Below, in pieces: positions 34,329 to 42,863 of a stretch of 64,000 nt of DNA (its first letter is position 1; each line of letters opens with the position of its first letter). The stretch is taken from NCBI GenBank assembly GCA_021299875.1, contig JAJTEW010000004.1, positions 124,001 through 188,000 on the forward strand, in the 5' to 3' direction. The DNA comes from Comamonadaceae bacterium (GTDB taxonomy: Bacteria; Pseudomonadota; Gammaproteobacteria; Burkholderiales; Burkholderiaceae_C). The notes under the pieces were generated by a model. The model was not told the DNA's origin and did no database searches. It saw only the letters and a list, made by a program, of their open reading frames with translations. The translations under genes were made by a program, and so were the position numbers.

Positions 34329-34934
34329 ATGGACTGCATGAAACGCCTTTACGCTTATTTCTTCCGCGGCCTGATCAGCTTTTTGCCCGTCGGCCTGACC
34401 GTCTACGTGCTTTATTTGTTTGTGACCTGGGTCGAGGGTTTGGCCATGCAAGTGCTGCGTCCCGTCACGGGTGAGTTTTACCTGCCTGGCTTGGGTATCG
34501 TGCTGGGCACTGGCTTGATTTTGGTGCTGGGGTTTTTGGTGTCGCAGCCCTTCATGACCCGCATGCTCAGTTGGGTGGAGCTGCCCTTCACCAACTTGCC
34601 TTTGGTCAAAAGCATCTACTCTTCGCTCAAAAGCTTTGCCGACTATTTTTCGCCACACGAGCGCGATGCACAGCAAGTGGTGCTGTTGAAAAAGCCGGGC
34701 AGCGACATGTCGATCATCGGTTTGGTCACACGCCAAAACCTGACGGACCTGCCACTGGACGCACAAACCCGCCAACACGTGGCGGTGTACTTGCCCATGG
34801 GCTACATGATTGGCGGTTACACCGTGTTTGTGCCGCGTGAATGGGTGCAGGTGCTGGACATGTCGGTGGAAGAAGCGATGCGCTCTTCATTGACCGCCTG
34901 GATGGGCAACACCAAACCGACAAACTCAGACTGA
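34329..34934 (+). CDS. DUF502 family membrane protein
   Basis: A 201-residue protein with two hydrophobic helices near the N-terminus (about 9-33 and 54-76) and a hydrophilic C-terminal domain from about 85. The family signatures LPLVKSIYSSLKSFADYF and YLPMGYMIGGYTVFVP are present. DUF502 proteins are conserved inner-membrane proteins without a known role. The start is either ATG 34329 or ATG 34338; neither has a strong ribosome site. Confidence 0.88.
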   Translation: MDCMKRLYAYFFRGLISFLPVGLTVYVLYLFVTWVEGLAMQVLRPVTGEFYLPGLGIVLGTGLILVLGFLVSQPFMTRMLSWVELPFTNLPLVKSIYSSLKSFADYFSPHERDAQQVVLLKKPGSDMSIIGLVTRQNLTDLPLDAQTRQHVAVYLPMGYMIGGYTVFVPREWVQVLDMSVEEAMRSSLTAWMGNTKPTNSD

Positions 34935-34983
34935 GGCTTGAAGTTTTGGCCGACAAGCCAAATCCAAGCGACAAAGGTCTGCT

Positions 34984-35952
34984 CTAAATAAGGTTGCCCA
35001 ACCTTTCCAGGCTTTGATTTCGAAAATCGCTGGGGCTGGCACCGGTGTGCTCTTTGAACAATCGGCTGAAGTGGGATGGGTTGCCAAACCCCCATGAGAC
35101 CGCGATGTCGGTGATGGGACGGGCTTTGGGTGTGCTGGCTTGAAGGTCTTTGATGCAAGCCTCAAGGCGCATGCGCTGGATGTAAGCTGCCACCGATTCG
35201 CCCTCGCCCTCAAAGGCGTTGTACAAATGTCTGCGGCTGCAATTGAGGGCGCGCGCGATGCCGTCCACGTTCAGGTCAGGATCTCTGAGGTACTTGTGCA
35301 CATGGTGCCTGATCCTGTCGCGCAATGCCTCACGCTGGGTCATGGCGGTTTCTTGGCCCGCCAATTCAGACAAGGAGAGTTTGACCAGGTCAATGATCAG
35401 GTCGCCCGCACCTTGCGCGGCGCTGTCACTCATGTAGGGCAGCTCTAAATAGGTGTTGCGCATCGCCTCCAAGGCCACACGCGATATTCCCCCCGAGCCC
35501 AGACGCCGGGCCATCAAACCCTCCAAGCGCAAACCTCTTTGGGCCGCTTGGTCTTTCGGGACCATGACGATCAAATGTTCAACGCGGCTGGGGTTGGCCA
35601 CTTCATAGGCGGTGGTGGTGTCGTAAATCACCCAGCCGCCCACGTCGGCCTGGGCTTCGCGCTGCATTTGATGCACTTGCGCTTGGCCCTGCCAGGGGGC
35701 CACGATTTTCAGATAGGGGACCTCACTGGTCCGGGCCATCTGTGGGGTTCTGACCACCCGGTGCCTAGAAGCCTCCAGCTTGGTCAAGATGACTTGACCC
35801 GCACGGGAGGTTTGCATGTGGCCATCGAAAACCGTGTCGCCATACAGGTCGGATTGCAAGCCACCGAATTGCTGCGTGATCCATTCCGACCACTGACCCA
35901 TCCTGTCTTTGGCAGGCAGTGCGTCGGTGGACATGGACAGGGTTTTGGACAT
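34984..35952 (-). CDS. AraC-family transcriptional regulator
   Basis: A 322-residue regulator with an N-terminal AraC-binding-like ligand domain (about 30-190) and a C-terminal pair of HTH motifs (220-322). The second is the conserved WGFGNPSHFSRLFKEHTG segment. The N-terminal domain resembles those that sense aromatic or other carboxylic inducers. It is divergent from a Liv-type importer and aldehyde dehydrogenase operon, whose transcription it most likely controls. ATG at 35952 is chosen because the longer frame upstream runs through the shared promoter region. Confidence 0.88.
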   Translation of the reverse strand: MSKTLSMSTDALPAKDRMGQWSEWITQQFGGLQSDLYGDTVFDGHMQTSRAGQVILTKLEASRHRVVRTPQMARTSEVPYLKIVAPWQGQAQVHQMQREAQADVGGWVIYDTTTAYEVANPSRVEHLIVMVPKDQAAQRGLRLEGLMARRLGSGGISRVALEAMRNTYLELPYMSDSAAQGAGDLIIDLVKLSLSELAGQETAMTQREALRDRIRHHVHKYLRDPDLNVDGIARALNCSRRHLYNAFEGEGESVAAYIQRMRLEACIKDLQASTPKARPITDIAVSWGFGNPSHFSRLFKEHTGASPSDFRNQSLERLGNLI

Positions 35953-36160
35953 GGGGCGTTTGCTTAAAAAAACCATTATGGACAGGCCCGAAATTCCCCT
36001 CAACGGCCAAGATTGAGGGATTACCCGTATGCCCTTGCGCATGCCGAAGTGGAAACAGTGCACAAATTGCACAGCACGATTGGCATTTAACCTGTAAGTT
36101 ACAGCGTGGTTTTCTTTCACTCAACAGGGTCTGAGCAGATCCATCACCAGGAGACAAAAT

Positions 36161-37351
36161 ATGACGACACGTCGACAAATGATTCAAGGTGCCGCAGCCT
36201 TGGGTGCGGCTTCGCTGGCACCCGCCCTGCGTGCTCAGGCCAAGCCTGTGCGCATCGGTTACGCCATGGCCCGCACCGGCCCGTGGACGGGGGGCGCCCA
36301 AGTCAGTCAAGAGCCCAACTACCTGCTCTGGGCCGAACAGGTCAATGCGGCAGGTGGTTTGGATGTCAAAGGCGTCAAACGCCCCATCGAGTTGATCAGC
36401 TCGGACGACCGCAGCGACGTGGAAACCTGTGTCCGAACTTATGAAAAGCTCATGGGATCGGACAAAGTCGATCTGGTCTTGCCACCTTGGGGCAGCAACG
36501 CCAACTTTGCCGTGGCACCTTTGGCCAACCGTTTTGGTTACCCGTTTTTGGCACCCACGGCCTTGAGCCGAAAACTGGTCGAGATGAAGTTGCCCTACTT
36601 CTTCTTGCTGCTGCAGCAACCTGCACCCATGACCAATGCCTTGGTCGAGATGTTCAAGGCGAACGGCGTCAAAACCATTGCCTGCATTTATGTGGATGAT
36701 CTGTTTGGCCTCGAAAACTACGCCGCCTTGAAAGTTGCATTGCAAGGCAGTGGCATCCAAATGGTGGAAGAAAAAAGCTACCCCAGCGGCGTGAAAGACT
36801 TGTCGCCTGTTTTGCGCTCAATCAAAGACAAGAACCCGGATGCATTCGTGGGCTTCACCTACCCACCCGACACCATCTTGGCCAGCCGCCAGTCCAAAGA
36901 AGTGGGCTTCAACCCCAAGTTTTTCTACGCCTCGGTGGGCACGGCTTTCCAGTTGTACCGCAACGTCATGACACCTGCCGGCGCCGAAGGCGTCTTGGGC
37001 ATGGGCTCTTGGAACGCCAAAACCAGCCCCAGTGCCAAGGCTTACTTTGACGCGCACACCAAAAAATATGGCGGCAAAGAACCCGACCGTTGGGCCAGTG
37101 GCCACACATGGGCGGGCTTGGAGATCTTGACGGCAGGCGTCAAACAAGTGGGCCTCGATAAAAAGGCCTTGCGCGATTACATCGCCAACACCAACCACAA
37201 GACCATCATTGGTGACGTGAAGTTCACAGGCAGTGAAAACACGGCCACACCAGGAACGGTCAGCCAATGGCAGAACGGTGAGTTTGAAGTGGTCTGGCCA
37301 CCCAAGTTGGCCACGGCCAAGCTCAACACCAACAAACCCGTCTGGAAGTAA
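36161..37351 (+). CDS. ABC importer periplasmic binding protein (Liv/branched-chain type)
   Basis: A 396-residue type I periplasmic binding protein. The twin-arginine-like signal (TTRRQMIQGAAALG) ends near residue 27, then the core begins PVRIGYAMARTGPWTGGAQ. The fold's YEKLMGSDKVDLVLPPWGS strand and the EEKSYPSGVKD loop are typical of amide/branched-chain/aromatic acid receptors. It is the first gene of a livK-H-M-G-F order operon that ends in an aldehyde dehydrogenase, so its ligand is more likely an aromatic acid or aldehyde precursor than leucine. ATG follows a CCAGGAGAC ribosome site. Confidence 0.9.
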   Translation: MTTRRQMIQGAAALGAASLAPALRAQAKPVRIGYAMARTGPWTGGAQVSQEPNYLLWAEQVNAAGGLDVKGVKRPIELISSDDRSDVETCVRTYEKLMGSDKVDLVLPPWGSNANFAVAPLANRFGYPFLAPTALSRKLVEMKLPYFFLLLQQPAPMTNALVEMFKANGVKTIACIYVDDLFGLENYAALKVALQGSGIQMVEEKSYPSGVKDLSPVLRSIKDKNPDAFVGFTYPPDTILASRQSKEVGFNPKFFYASVGTAFQLYRNVMTPAGAEGVLGMGSWNAKTSPSAKAYFDAHTKKYGGKEPDRWASGHTWAGLEILTAGVKQVGLDKKALRDYIANTNHKTIIGDVKFTGSENTATPGTVSQWQNGEFEVVWPPKLATAKLNTNKPVWK

Positions 37352-37354
37352 GCC

Positions 37355-38230
37355 GTGTCGATCACCGCCTGGATGGAGCTCATTGCCAGTGGCTTGATCA
37401 CTGGCGGTATCTACGCATTGGTGGCGCTGGGGCTGAATTTGCAATACGGCCTCATGCGCATCCTCAACATCGCGCACGGTGAATTTTTGATGGTGGGGGC
37501 TTACCTCACCTGGATGGTGCAGACCCAGTTTGGCTGGTCGCCGCTGCTCATGTTGCCCGTGTCCTTTGGGGTGCTGATGCTGGTGGGCTTGGTGGTCCAC
37601 TGGCTGTGCTTCAGACGCCTCAATGCGACATCGCCGACCCTGGACATCTTCGAGGCGCGCGGCCTGATGGTCGCCTTTGGCCTGATGTTCCTGATCCAAA
37701 ACATGGTGTCGGCCATTTGGGGGGGCGAGCTTCGGGGCTATGACTTCATGACCGACCCGGTGGCCATGGGGGGCGCTCAGTTCGCTGGCAACAAGTTGCT
37801 GGTGTTTGCGATGGCCTTGGTGTTCAGCCTGGGCTTGATGGTTGTTTTGCGCAAAACTTTGCTGGGCAAAGGCGTGAGAGCGCTCATGCAGTCGCAGGTC
37901 GGCGCGCAATTGGTGGGCATCAACACGCGCACTTTGCACCCCTTGATGTTCGGCATCGGCTTGGGTCTGTCTGGCTTGGCCGGTTGCTTGCTCTCGATGG
38001 CTTACACCATTTCGCCTTCGATGGGCGAGCCCTACACCGTGACGGCTTTGATCGTCATCACCCTGGGCGGGTTTGGCAGCATGGGGGGTGCACTGGCTGG
38101 AGGCCTGATGTTGGGCGTGATTGAAGCGTTGGGCATGCACTTCACCAACCCGTCGCTCAAGGCCCTGCTCTCTTATGTCGTCTTCATTGGCGTGTTGTTG
38201 TTTCGTCCAAGAGGACTTTTTGCAAAATGA
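37355..38230 (+). CDS. LivH-type ABC permease
   Basis: A 291-residue permease with about eight hydrophobic helices. The LNLQYGLMRILNIAHGEFLM segment near residue 29 and the ALIVITLGGFGSMGGALAGG segment near the end are LivH signatures. It starts at GTG 37355, 3 bp after the receptor stop, and its stop overlaps livM (ATGA at 38227-38230). It forms one half of the membrane channel of a branched-chain-type importer. Confidence 0.92.
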   Translation: MSITAWMELIASGLITGGIYALVALGLNLQYGLMRILNIAHGEFLMVGAYLTWMVQTQFGWSPLLMLPVSFGVLMLVGLVVHWLCFRRLNATSPTLDIFEARGLMVAFGLMFLIQNMVSAIWGGELRGYDFMTDPVAMGGAQFAGNKLLVFAMALVFSLGLMVVLRKTLLGKGVRALMQSQVGAQLVGINTRTLHPLMFGIGLGLSGLAGCLLSMAYTISPSMGEPYTVTALIVITLGGFGSMGGALAGGLMLGVIEALGMHFTNPSLKALLSYVVFIGVLLFRPRGLFAK

Positions 38231-39249
38231 ATTCCAAGAACTTGTTGTGGCGTGATGTGCTGGTGCTGTTTGGTTTGACAGGCTGGGCCTTGGCATTGCC
38301 CGGCTATGGCAGCGAATTTGCCATGTCGATGGCGCTGACGTGCCTCATGTATGTCGCCTTGTCGACCAGTTGGGGGTTTTTCTGCGGCGCCTCGCGCTAC
38401 TTGTCCTTGGCCACTTCCGCCTTTTTTGGCCTGGGCGCCTACACCACCGCGATGAACCTGGACACCTTGCCCTGGGCCAGTGCCATCGCCTTGGGTTCTG
38501 GCGTGGCAGCGGCCGTGGCTGTCGTGATGGGTCTGGGCGTGTTGCACCTTCGGGGCACTTACTTTGCCGTGCTGACCTTCGGCATGGCCGAATTGATTCG
38601 CCACGCCATCAGCTATTACGAAAAATCGGTGCATGGCACGGTGGGTCGGGTACTGACCACCGTGCCCGAGATGAACACCATTTACCACACCGTTTTGTTG
38701 TTGGCCGTCATCTCGGTGGGCCTGTCGATCGGTTTGCGACGCACCCGCTTTGGTTTGGCATTGCTGGGCATTGGCGGTGACGAACAACGGGCGCAAACCC
38801 TGGGGGTGAACACCCGGTGGATCAAGGTGGCCGGTTTTGCCTTCACGGCGGCGGTGGCTGGGGGCGTAGGGGCTGCCATGGCGGTGCGTTGGACCTACAT
38901 TGACCCGCACACGGCGTTCAATCCGTTCATCGGATTTCAAACGGTTTTGATTGCCCTGATCGGCGGGGCCATGACCATCTGGGGGCCTTTGATTGCCGCG
39001 ATTGTGTTCAGCATTTTGGCCGAGACTTTGCGCCTGCAAGCACCTCAGATTTACATGATGACGCTGGGCTTTTTGTTGATCCTCAGTGTGCTTTATTTGC
39101 CTGGGGGCTTGGCTTCCCTGCGCTGGCAAACCTTCAAAGACTGGCGCACCGATACCCGTCAATGGTGGAAAGATCTTCGCTACGACTTGAGTGGGGACAA
39201 AGCGCGAGACAAAAAACGCGCCAAGGAGAGACGCATTGTCGGCACCTAA
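38227..39249 (+). CDS. LivM-type ABC permease
   Basis: A 340-residue permease with about ten hydrophobic helices. The LHLRGTYFAVLTFGMAELIR segment in the centre and the GLRRTRFGLALLGIGGDEQRA loop are LivM hallmarks. The extended basic C-terminal tail (residues 300-340) is cytoplasmic. The ATG overlaps the livH stop, and the gene's last 14 bp contain the start of livG. It is the second membrane half of the importer. Confidence 0.92.
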   Translation: MNSKNLLWRDVLVLFGLTGWALALPGYGSEFAMSMALTCLMYVALSTSWGFFCGASRYLSLATSAFFGLGAYTTAMNLDTLPWASAIALGSGVAAAVAVVMGLGVLHLRGTYFAVLTFGMAELIRHAISYYEKSVHGTVGRVLTTVPEMNTIYHTVLLLAVISVGLSIGLRRTRFGLALLGIGGDEQRAQTLGVNTRWIKVAGFAFTAAVAGGVGAAMAVRWTYIDPHTAFNPFIGFQTVLIALIGGAMTIWGPLIAAIVFSILAETLRLQAPQIYMMTLGFLLILSVLYLPGGLASLRWQTFKDWRTDTRQWWKDLRYDLSGDKARDKKRAKERRIVGT

Positions 39250-40030
39250 AAACACACTGCTGCGCGCACAAGACATCACCGTGCGTTTTGGCGGGCTGAC
39301 CGCCGTGGATGCGGTGAGTGTGGACATCCAAGCCGGTGAATTGGTGGGGATCATGGGGCCCAACGGCGCTGGCAAAACCACGTTCTTCAATGCCATCTCG
39401 GGGGTCACGCCCCTCACAGCCGGGCAACTTTCGATTGAGGGCAAATCCCTGGCGGGTGCTGCACCCCACAGCTTTGCCGCACGCGGTTTGGCCAGAACCT
39501 TTCAGACCCCACGCGTGTTTGCCGACTTGAGTGTCAGTGAAAACATCCGCTTTGGCTTGCAGTTCGCAGGCCGCCGACCGCGCAAATACATTTTTTGGGG
39601 CGAAGAGATTGGCGTGCCATGGGCACTGCGCGACGTCAGCAGCATCTTGTCGGTGATCGGGCTGTCGCAACTGGCCGATTTGCCAGCGGCGGCCATCACA
39701 CCCTCTCAGCAGCGCATCTTGGAAATCGGCATGGCCTTGTCGACGCGTCCGCGGATTTTGCTGCTCGATGAGGTGGCCGCAGGACTGACCGAGATTGAGG
39801 TGGAAGAAATGGCCCGGCTGATTCGGCGGCTGCGAGACGAACTCGATTTGTCGGTCGTCTGGATTGAGCATGCCGTGAAGATATTGCTCCAGCATGTGGA
39901 GCGGGTGATCGTGCTTCACCAGGGCAAAAAAATCGCCGACGGCCGGCCCTCGGAAGTGGTCCGTAACCAGGAAGTCATCGAGGCTTATTTAGGCGATGAA
40001 ATGGTCAACGCATCGGAGGGATTGGCATGA
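39236..40030 (+). CDS. LivG-type ABC ATP-binding protein
   Basis: A 264-residue ATPase. Walker A GPNGAGKTTFF lies near residue 38-48, the family's Q-loop region RTFQTPRVF follows, and Walker B is ILLLDEVAAGLTE. The signature motif is unusual: TPSQQRILEIGMAL replaces the normal LSGGQ-type sequence. The start is TTG at 39236 because an AAGGAG ribosome site lies 7 bp upstream at 39223-39228 and the protein begins properly there; the longer GTG frame from 39191 would overlap livM far more. It overlaps livM by 14 bp and livF by 4 bp. Confidence 0.88.
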   Translation: MSAPKNTLLRAQDITVRFGGLTAVDAVSVDIQAGELVGIMGPNGAGKTTFFNAISGVTPLTAGQLSIEGKSLAGAAPHSFAARGLARTFQTPRVFADLSVSENIRFGLQFAGRRPRKYIFWGEEIGVPWALRDVSSILSVIGLSQLADLPAAAITPSQQRILEIGMALSTRPRILLLDEVAAGLTEIEVEEMARLIRRLRDELDLSVVWIEHAVKILLQHVERVIVLHQGKKIADGRPSEVVRNQEVIEAYLGDEMVNASEGLA

Positions 40031-40827
40031 TGTGGTATCGCCCTCAGCCCTTTGTTTTGGGTGGATCGGGAAAAGCCCAACTCAAGGTGCGCGGTTTGTC
40101 TGCGGGGTATGGGCCCTTTGAAGTGGTGCGCAATTTGAACTTTGACGTTTTGCCCGGCTTGACGGTCATTTTGGGTCCGAATGGTGCTGGCAAAACCACC
40201 TTGTTGCGCGCGCTGTCAGGCCAAATTCCGATGCGCGGTGAAGTTTTGTTCAACGGCGATGACTTGCCCGAAAAAGCCCATGAGATCGTTCAGGCCGGCA
40301 TGGCCTTGGTCCCTGAAGGTCGGCAACTTTTCCCCCAAATGACCGTTCAAGAAAATCTTGAACTGGGCGGTTGGCTGCAGTCGGCTGCGGACCGTCAGGC
40401 CCGCATGAATGCCGTGATGGATGATTTTCCCAAACTGCGTGAACGCTTCAACCAACTGGCCGGCACGATGAGTGGTGGCGAACAACAAATGGTGGCCATT
40501 GCCCGCGCCATGATGTCGGCGCCCAAGCTCTTGATGCTGGACGAGCCCTCTTTGGGCTTGGCACCTCGCATGGTCGATGAGTTGCTGCAAATGACCCGGC
40601 GCATTGCCGACAGCGGCACCACGGTGTTGATGGTGGAGCAAAACGTCAGAAAAGCGCTGGCGGTGGCCGACCGGGGCTACGTGCTCGAGCGCGGCAGTTT
40701 GGTGGCGCAGGGGTCATCGCAATTGCTGGCGCGCTCCAGTGTCATCCGCGAGGCTTATCTGGGTGCGGCATCCAGCGACACGCGCTCCGCATCCCAAGCC
40801 CTTGAAAAAACCGTTCGTTCCGTCTGA
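40027..40827 (+). CDS. LivF-type ABC ATP-binding protein
   Basis: A 266-residue ATPase. Walker A is ILGPNGAGKTTLLRAL near residues 45-60, the signature motif MSGGEQQMVAIARAMM near 157, and Walker B KLLMLDEPSLGLAP. It has a short N-terminal extension (MMWYRPQPFVLG) unlike many LivF proteins. ATG at 40027 overlaps the livG stop. With LivG it energises the LivHM channel. An aldehyde dehydrogenase gene begins 27 bp downstream on the same strand. Confidence 0.92.
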   Translation: MMWYRPQPFVLGGSGKAQLKVRGLSAGYGPFEVVRNLNFDVLPGLTVILGPNGAGKTTLLRALSGQIPMRGEVLFNGDDLPEKAHEIVQAGMALVPEGRQLFPQMTVQENLELGGWLQSAADRQARMNAVMDDFPKLRERFNQLAGTMSGGEQQMVAIARAMMSAPKLLMLDEPSLGLAPRMVDELLQMTRRIADSGTTVLMVEQNVRKALAVADRGYVLERGSLVAQGSSQLLARSSVIREAYLGAASSDTRSASQALEKTVRSV

Positions 40828-40854
40828 TTCTTCATTTTCCAGGAGTGCAATTCC

Positions 40855-42309
40855 ATGTCCGATATGTCCATGCTCATCAATGGCCTCAAGGTCACTGCCG
40901 AAAACAACGCCACCTTTGAGCGGCGCAACCCCTTGGACGGCACGGTGGCCACCCGCGCACCTGCTGCATCGACAGCAGACGCGATCATGGCGGTCGAAGC
41001 GGCTGCCGAAGCCTTTAAAACCTGGAGTGAAACAGGCCCCAACGAACGCAGAGCGCTGTTGCTCAAAGCGGCCGAAAAACTGGAAGCGAAAACACCGGAT
41101 TTCATCGAAGCGGTTCCCGCCGAAACCGGCGCCACAGGCATGTGGGCGGGCTTCAATGTGTTTCTGGCTGCGGGCATGATCCGCGAAGCCGCATCTTTGA
41201 CCACCCAGGTCTCGGGCGAAGTGATTCCCTCGGATGTGCCAGGCAGCTTGGCCATGGGCATTCGTCAACCCGCAGGTGTGGTGTTGGGCATTGCGCCCTG
41301 GAACGCCCCTGTCATTTTGGGTGTTCGCGCCATCGCCACCCCATTGGCTTGCGGCAACACGGTCATCCTCAAGGGGTCTGAGAATTGCCCCAAAACGCAC
41401 CAACTGATTGTGGAAGCTTTTCAAGAAGCCGGCTTCCCAGCAGGTGTGGTGAACTACATCACCAACGCGCCTGCAGATGCCGGTGCCGTGGTGGAAGCCA
41501 TGGTCTCTCACCCAGCGGTGCGCCGCGTGAACTTTACGGGGTCGACCAAGGTCGGGAAAATCATTGCGCAAACTTGCGCCAGATACCTCAAGCCCGTGAT
41601 CCTGGAGCTGGGGGGCAAGGCGCCCATGGTGATCTTGGATGACGCCGACATCGACGACGCGGTGAACGGCGCGACATTTGGCTCTTTTGCCAACAGCGGC
41701 CAGATTTGCATGAGCACAGAGCGCATCATCGTGGACGAAAAAATTGCCGACGAATTCGTCAAGCGCTTTGCCAACAAGGCCAGCAACTTGCCCCTTGGCG
41801 ACCCACGCAAGCCCGAGCCTGTGGTCTTGGGCAGCGTGATTGGCATGGGCACCGTCGATCATTGCAATGGCTTGATCGATGACGCCTTGGCCAAAGGTGC
41901 CAAGCTGCTGTGTGGTGGCAAGTCCACCGACACGCTCATGCCTGCGACACTGCTGGACCATGTGACCCCGGCCATGCGCATCTACCGCGAAGAGAGTTTT
42001 GCACCCGTCAAGGCCATTGTGCGCGTCAAGGGTGTTGAAGAGGCCATCGCTTGCGCCAACGACAACGAATACGGCCTGTCTTCGTCGGTGTTTGGCAAAG
42101 ACATTGCGCGTGCGTTCAACGTGGCACGCAAGATCGACTCTGGCATTTGCCACGTCAACGGCCCCACCGTGCACGATGAAGCACAAATGCCTTTTGGCGG
42201 CGTCAAAGGCAGTGGCCATGGCCGGTTTGGTGGCAAAGCCGGCATCCACGAATTCACAGAATTGCGCTGGATTACCATCCAAACCACGCCTCGCCACTAC
42301 CCCTTCTGA
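40855..42309 (+). CDS. NAD-dependent aldehyde dehydrogenase, aromatic-aldehyde type
   Basis: A 484-residue ALDH superfamily enzyme of normal length. The catalytic cysteine is in NSGQICMSTERI, the general-base glutamate in VILELGGKAPMVI, and the NAD-binding segment is VNFTGSTKVGK. It most resembles vanillin and salicylaldehyde dehydrogenases (MGIRQPAGVVLGIAPWNAPVI region). It oxidises an aldehyde to its acid. An AGGAG ribosome site lies upstream. It closes the Liv-importer operon, which fits uptake and oxidation of an aromatic compound; betaine-aldehyde or succinate-semialdehyde types are less likely. Confidence 0.88.
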   Translation: MSDMSMLINGLKVTAENNATFERRNPLDGTVATRAPAASTADAIMAVEAAAEAFKTWSETGPNERRALLLKAAEKLEAKTPDFIEAVPAETGATGMWAGFNVFLAAGMIREAASLTTQVSGEVIPSDVPGSLAMGIRQPAGVVLGIAPWNAPVILGVRAIATPLACGNTVILKGSENCPKTHQLIVEAFQEAGFPAGVVNYITNAPADAGAVVEAMVSHPAVRRVNFTGSTKVGKIIAQTCARYLKPVILELGGKAPMVILDDADIDDAVNGATFGSFANSGQICMSTERIIVDEKIADEFVKRFANKASNLPLGDPRKPEPVVLGSVIGMGTVDHCNGLIDDALAKGAKLLCGGKSTDTLMPATLLDHVTPAMRIYREESFAPVKAIVRVKGVEEAIACANDNEYGLSSSVFGKDIARAFNVARKIDSGICHVNGPTVHDEAQMPFGGVKGSGHGRFGGKAGIHEFTELRWITIQTTPRHYPF

Positions 42310-42320
42310 TCGGGTTCGGG

Positions 42321-42362
42321 AAAGACGGTGTGACGACTTGACCCCTCAAGGCGTCTTTTTTT
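42321..42362 (+). terminator. Intrinsic terminator-like hairpin after the aldehyde dehydrogenase
   Basis: AAAGACG (42321-42327) pairs with CGTCTTT (42352-42358), with an inner CTTGA/TCAAG stem, followed by a run of T to 42362. It ends 3 bp before the ATG of the next gene, so it is either a terminator or an attenuator for that gene. Confidence 0.6.
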
Positions 42363-42365
42363 CAG

Positions 42366-42845
42366 ATGACCATGAATTTGACCTTGCCACCCCCCACACT
42401 TGAACACCTGTGCGATCTGGCGGTGACCATCACTGCGCCTGTGGAAGTGGGTCTAACACCCGCTGGCTTTCGCCGCATGATCCCCATCACGGGCGGCACC
42501 GTGACGGGCCCCCGGGTGAACGGCAAAGTGCTGGCCGGTGGTGCCGACTTTCAGTTGATCTTGGCGGGCGGCACGCAGGCCCATTTGGATGCGCGCTATG
42601 TGATCGAGCTTGACGACGGCAGCCGGGTGTTTGTGCAGAACACCGCGCTGCGCGTGGCCTCACTCGAAAACTCTCAGCGCATCATGAACGGCCAACCGGT
42701 CAACCCGGACGAGGTGTACTTTCGCTGCCAACCCAAGCTTGAAGCCACAGCACCCCAGTGGGCTTGGCTCAGCGAAAGCCAATTCATTGGCAACGGCCGC
42801 CGCGCACCCGATGGGGTGTTCATGAGCTTTTACCGGGTGTGTTGA
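42366..42845 (+). CDS. DUF3237 family protein
   Basis: A 159-residue, beta-rich DUF3237 protein (UPF0311). Family segments are FRRMIPITGGTVTGPRVNGKVL near the N-terminus and YVIELDDGSRVFVQN in the middle. The family often sits next to aromatic or carboxylate catabolism genes; its activity is unknown. It starts at ATG 42366 or 42372, immediately behind a terminator-like hairpin and T-run, leaving no clear ribosome site. Read-through from the ALDH gene would be needed if it is in the same operon. Confidence 0.85.
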   Translation: MTMNLTLPPPTLEHLCDLAVTITAPVEVGLTPAGFRRMIPITGGTVTGPRVNGKVLAGGADFQLILAGGTQAHLDARYVIELDDGSRVFVQNTALRVASLENSQRIMNGQPVNPDEVYFRCQPKLEATAPQWAWLSESQFIGNGRRAPDGVFMSFYRVC

Positions 42846-42863
42846 AGCCTTAGAGCCCCTTGG

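Noticed and set aside
36818-38296. A 492-codon frame antisense to the Liv receptor and permease
   Set aside because: His/Gln-rich low-complexity product crossing two real coupled genes.
40714-42297. A 527-codon frame antisense to the aldehyde dehydrogenase
   Set aside because: Shadow of a real ALDH with intact catalytic residues; the antisense product has no domain and starts inside the gene.
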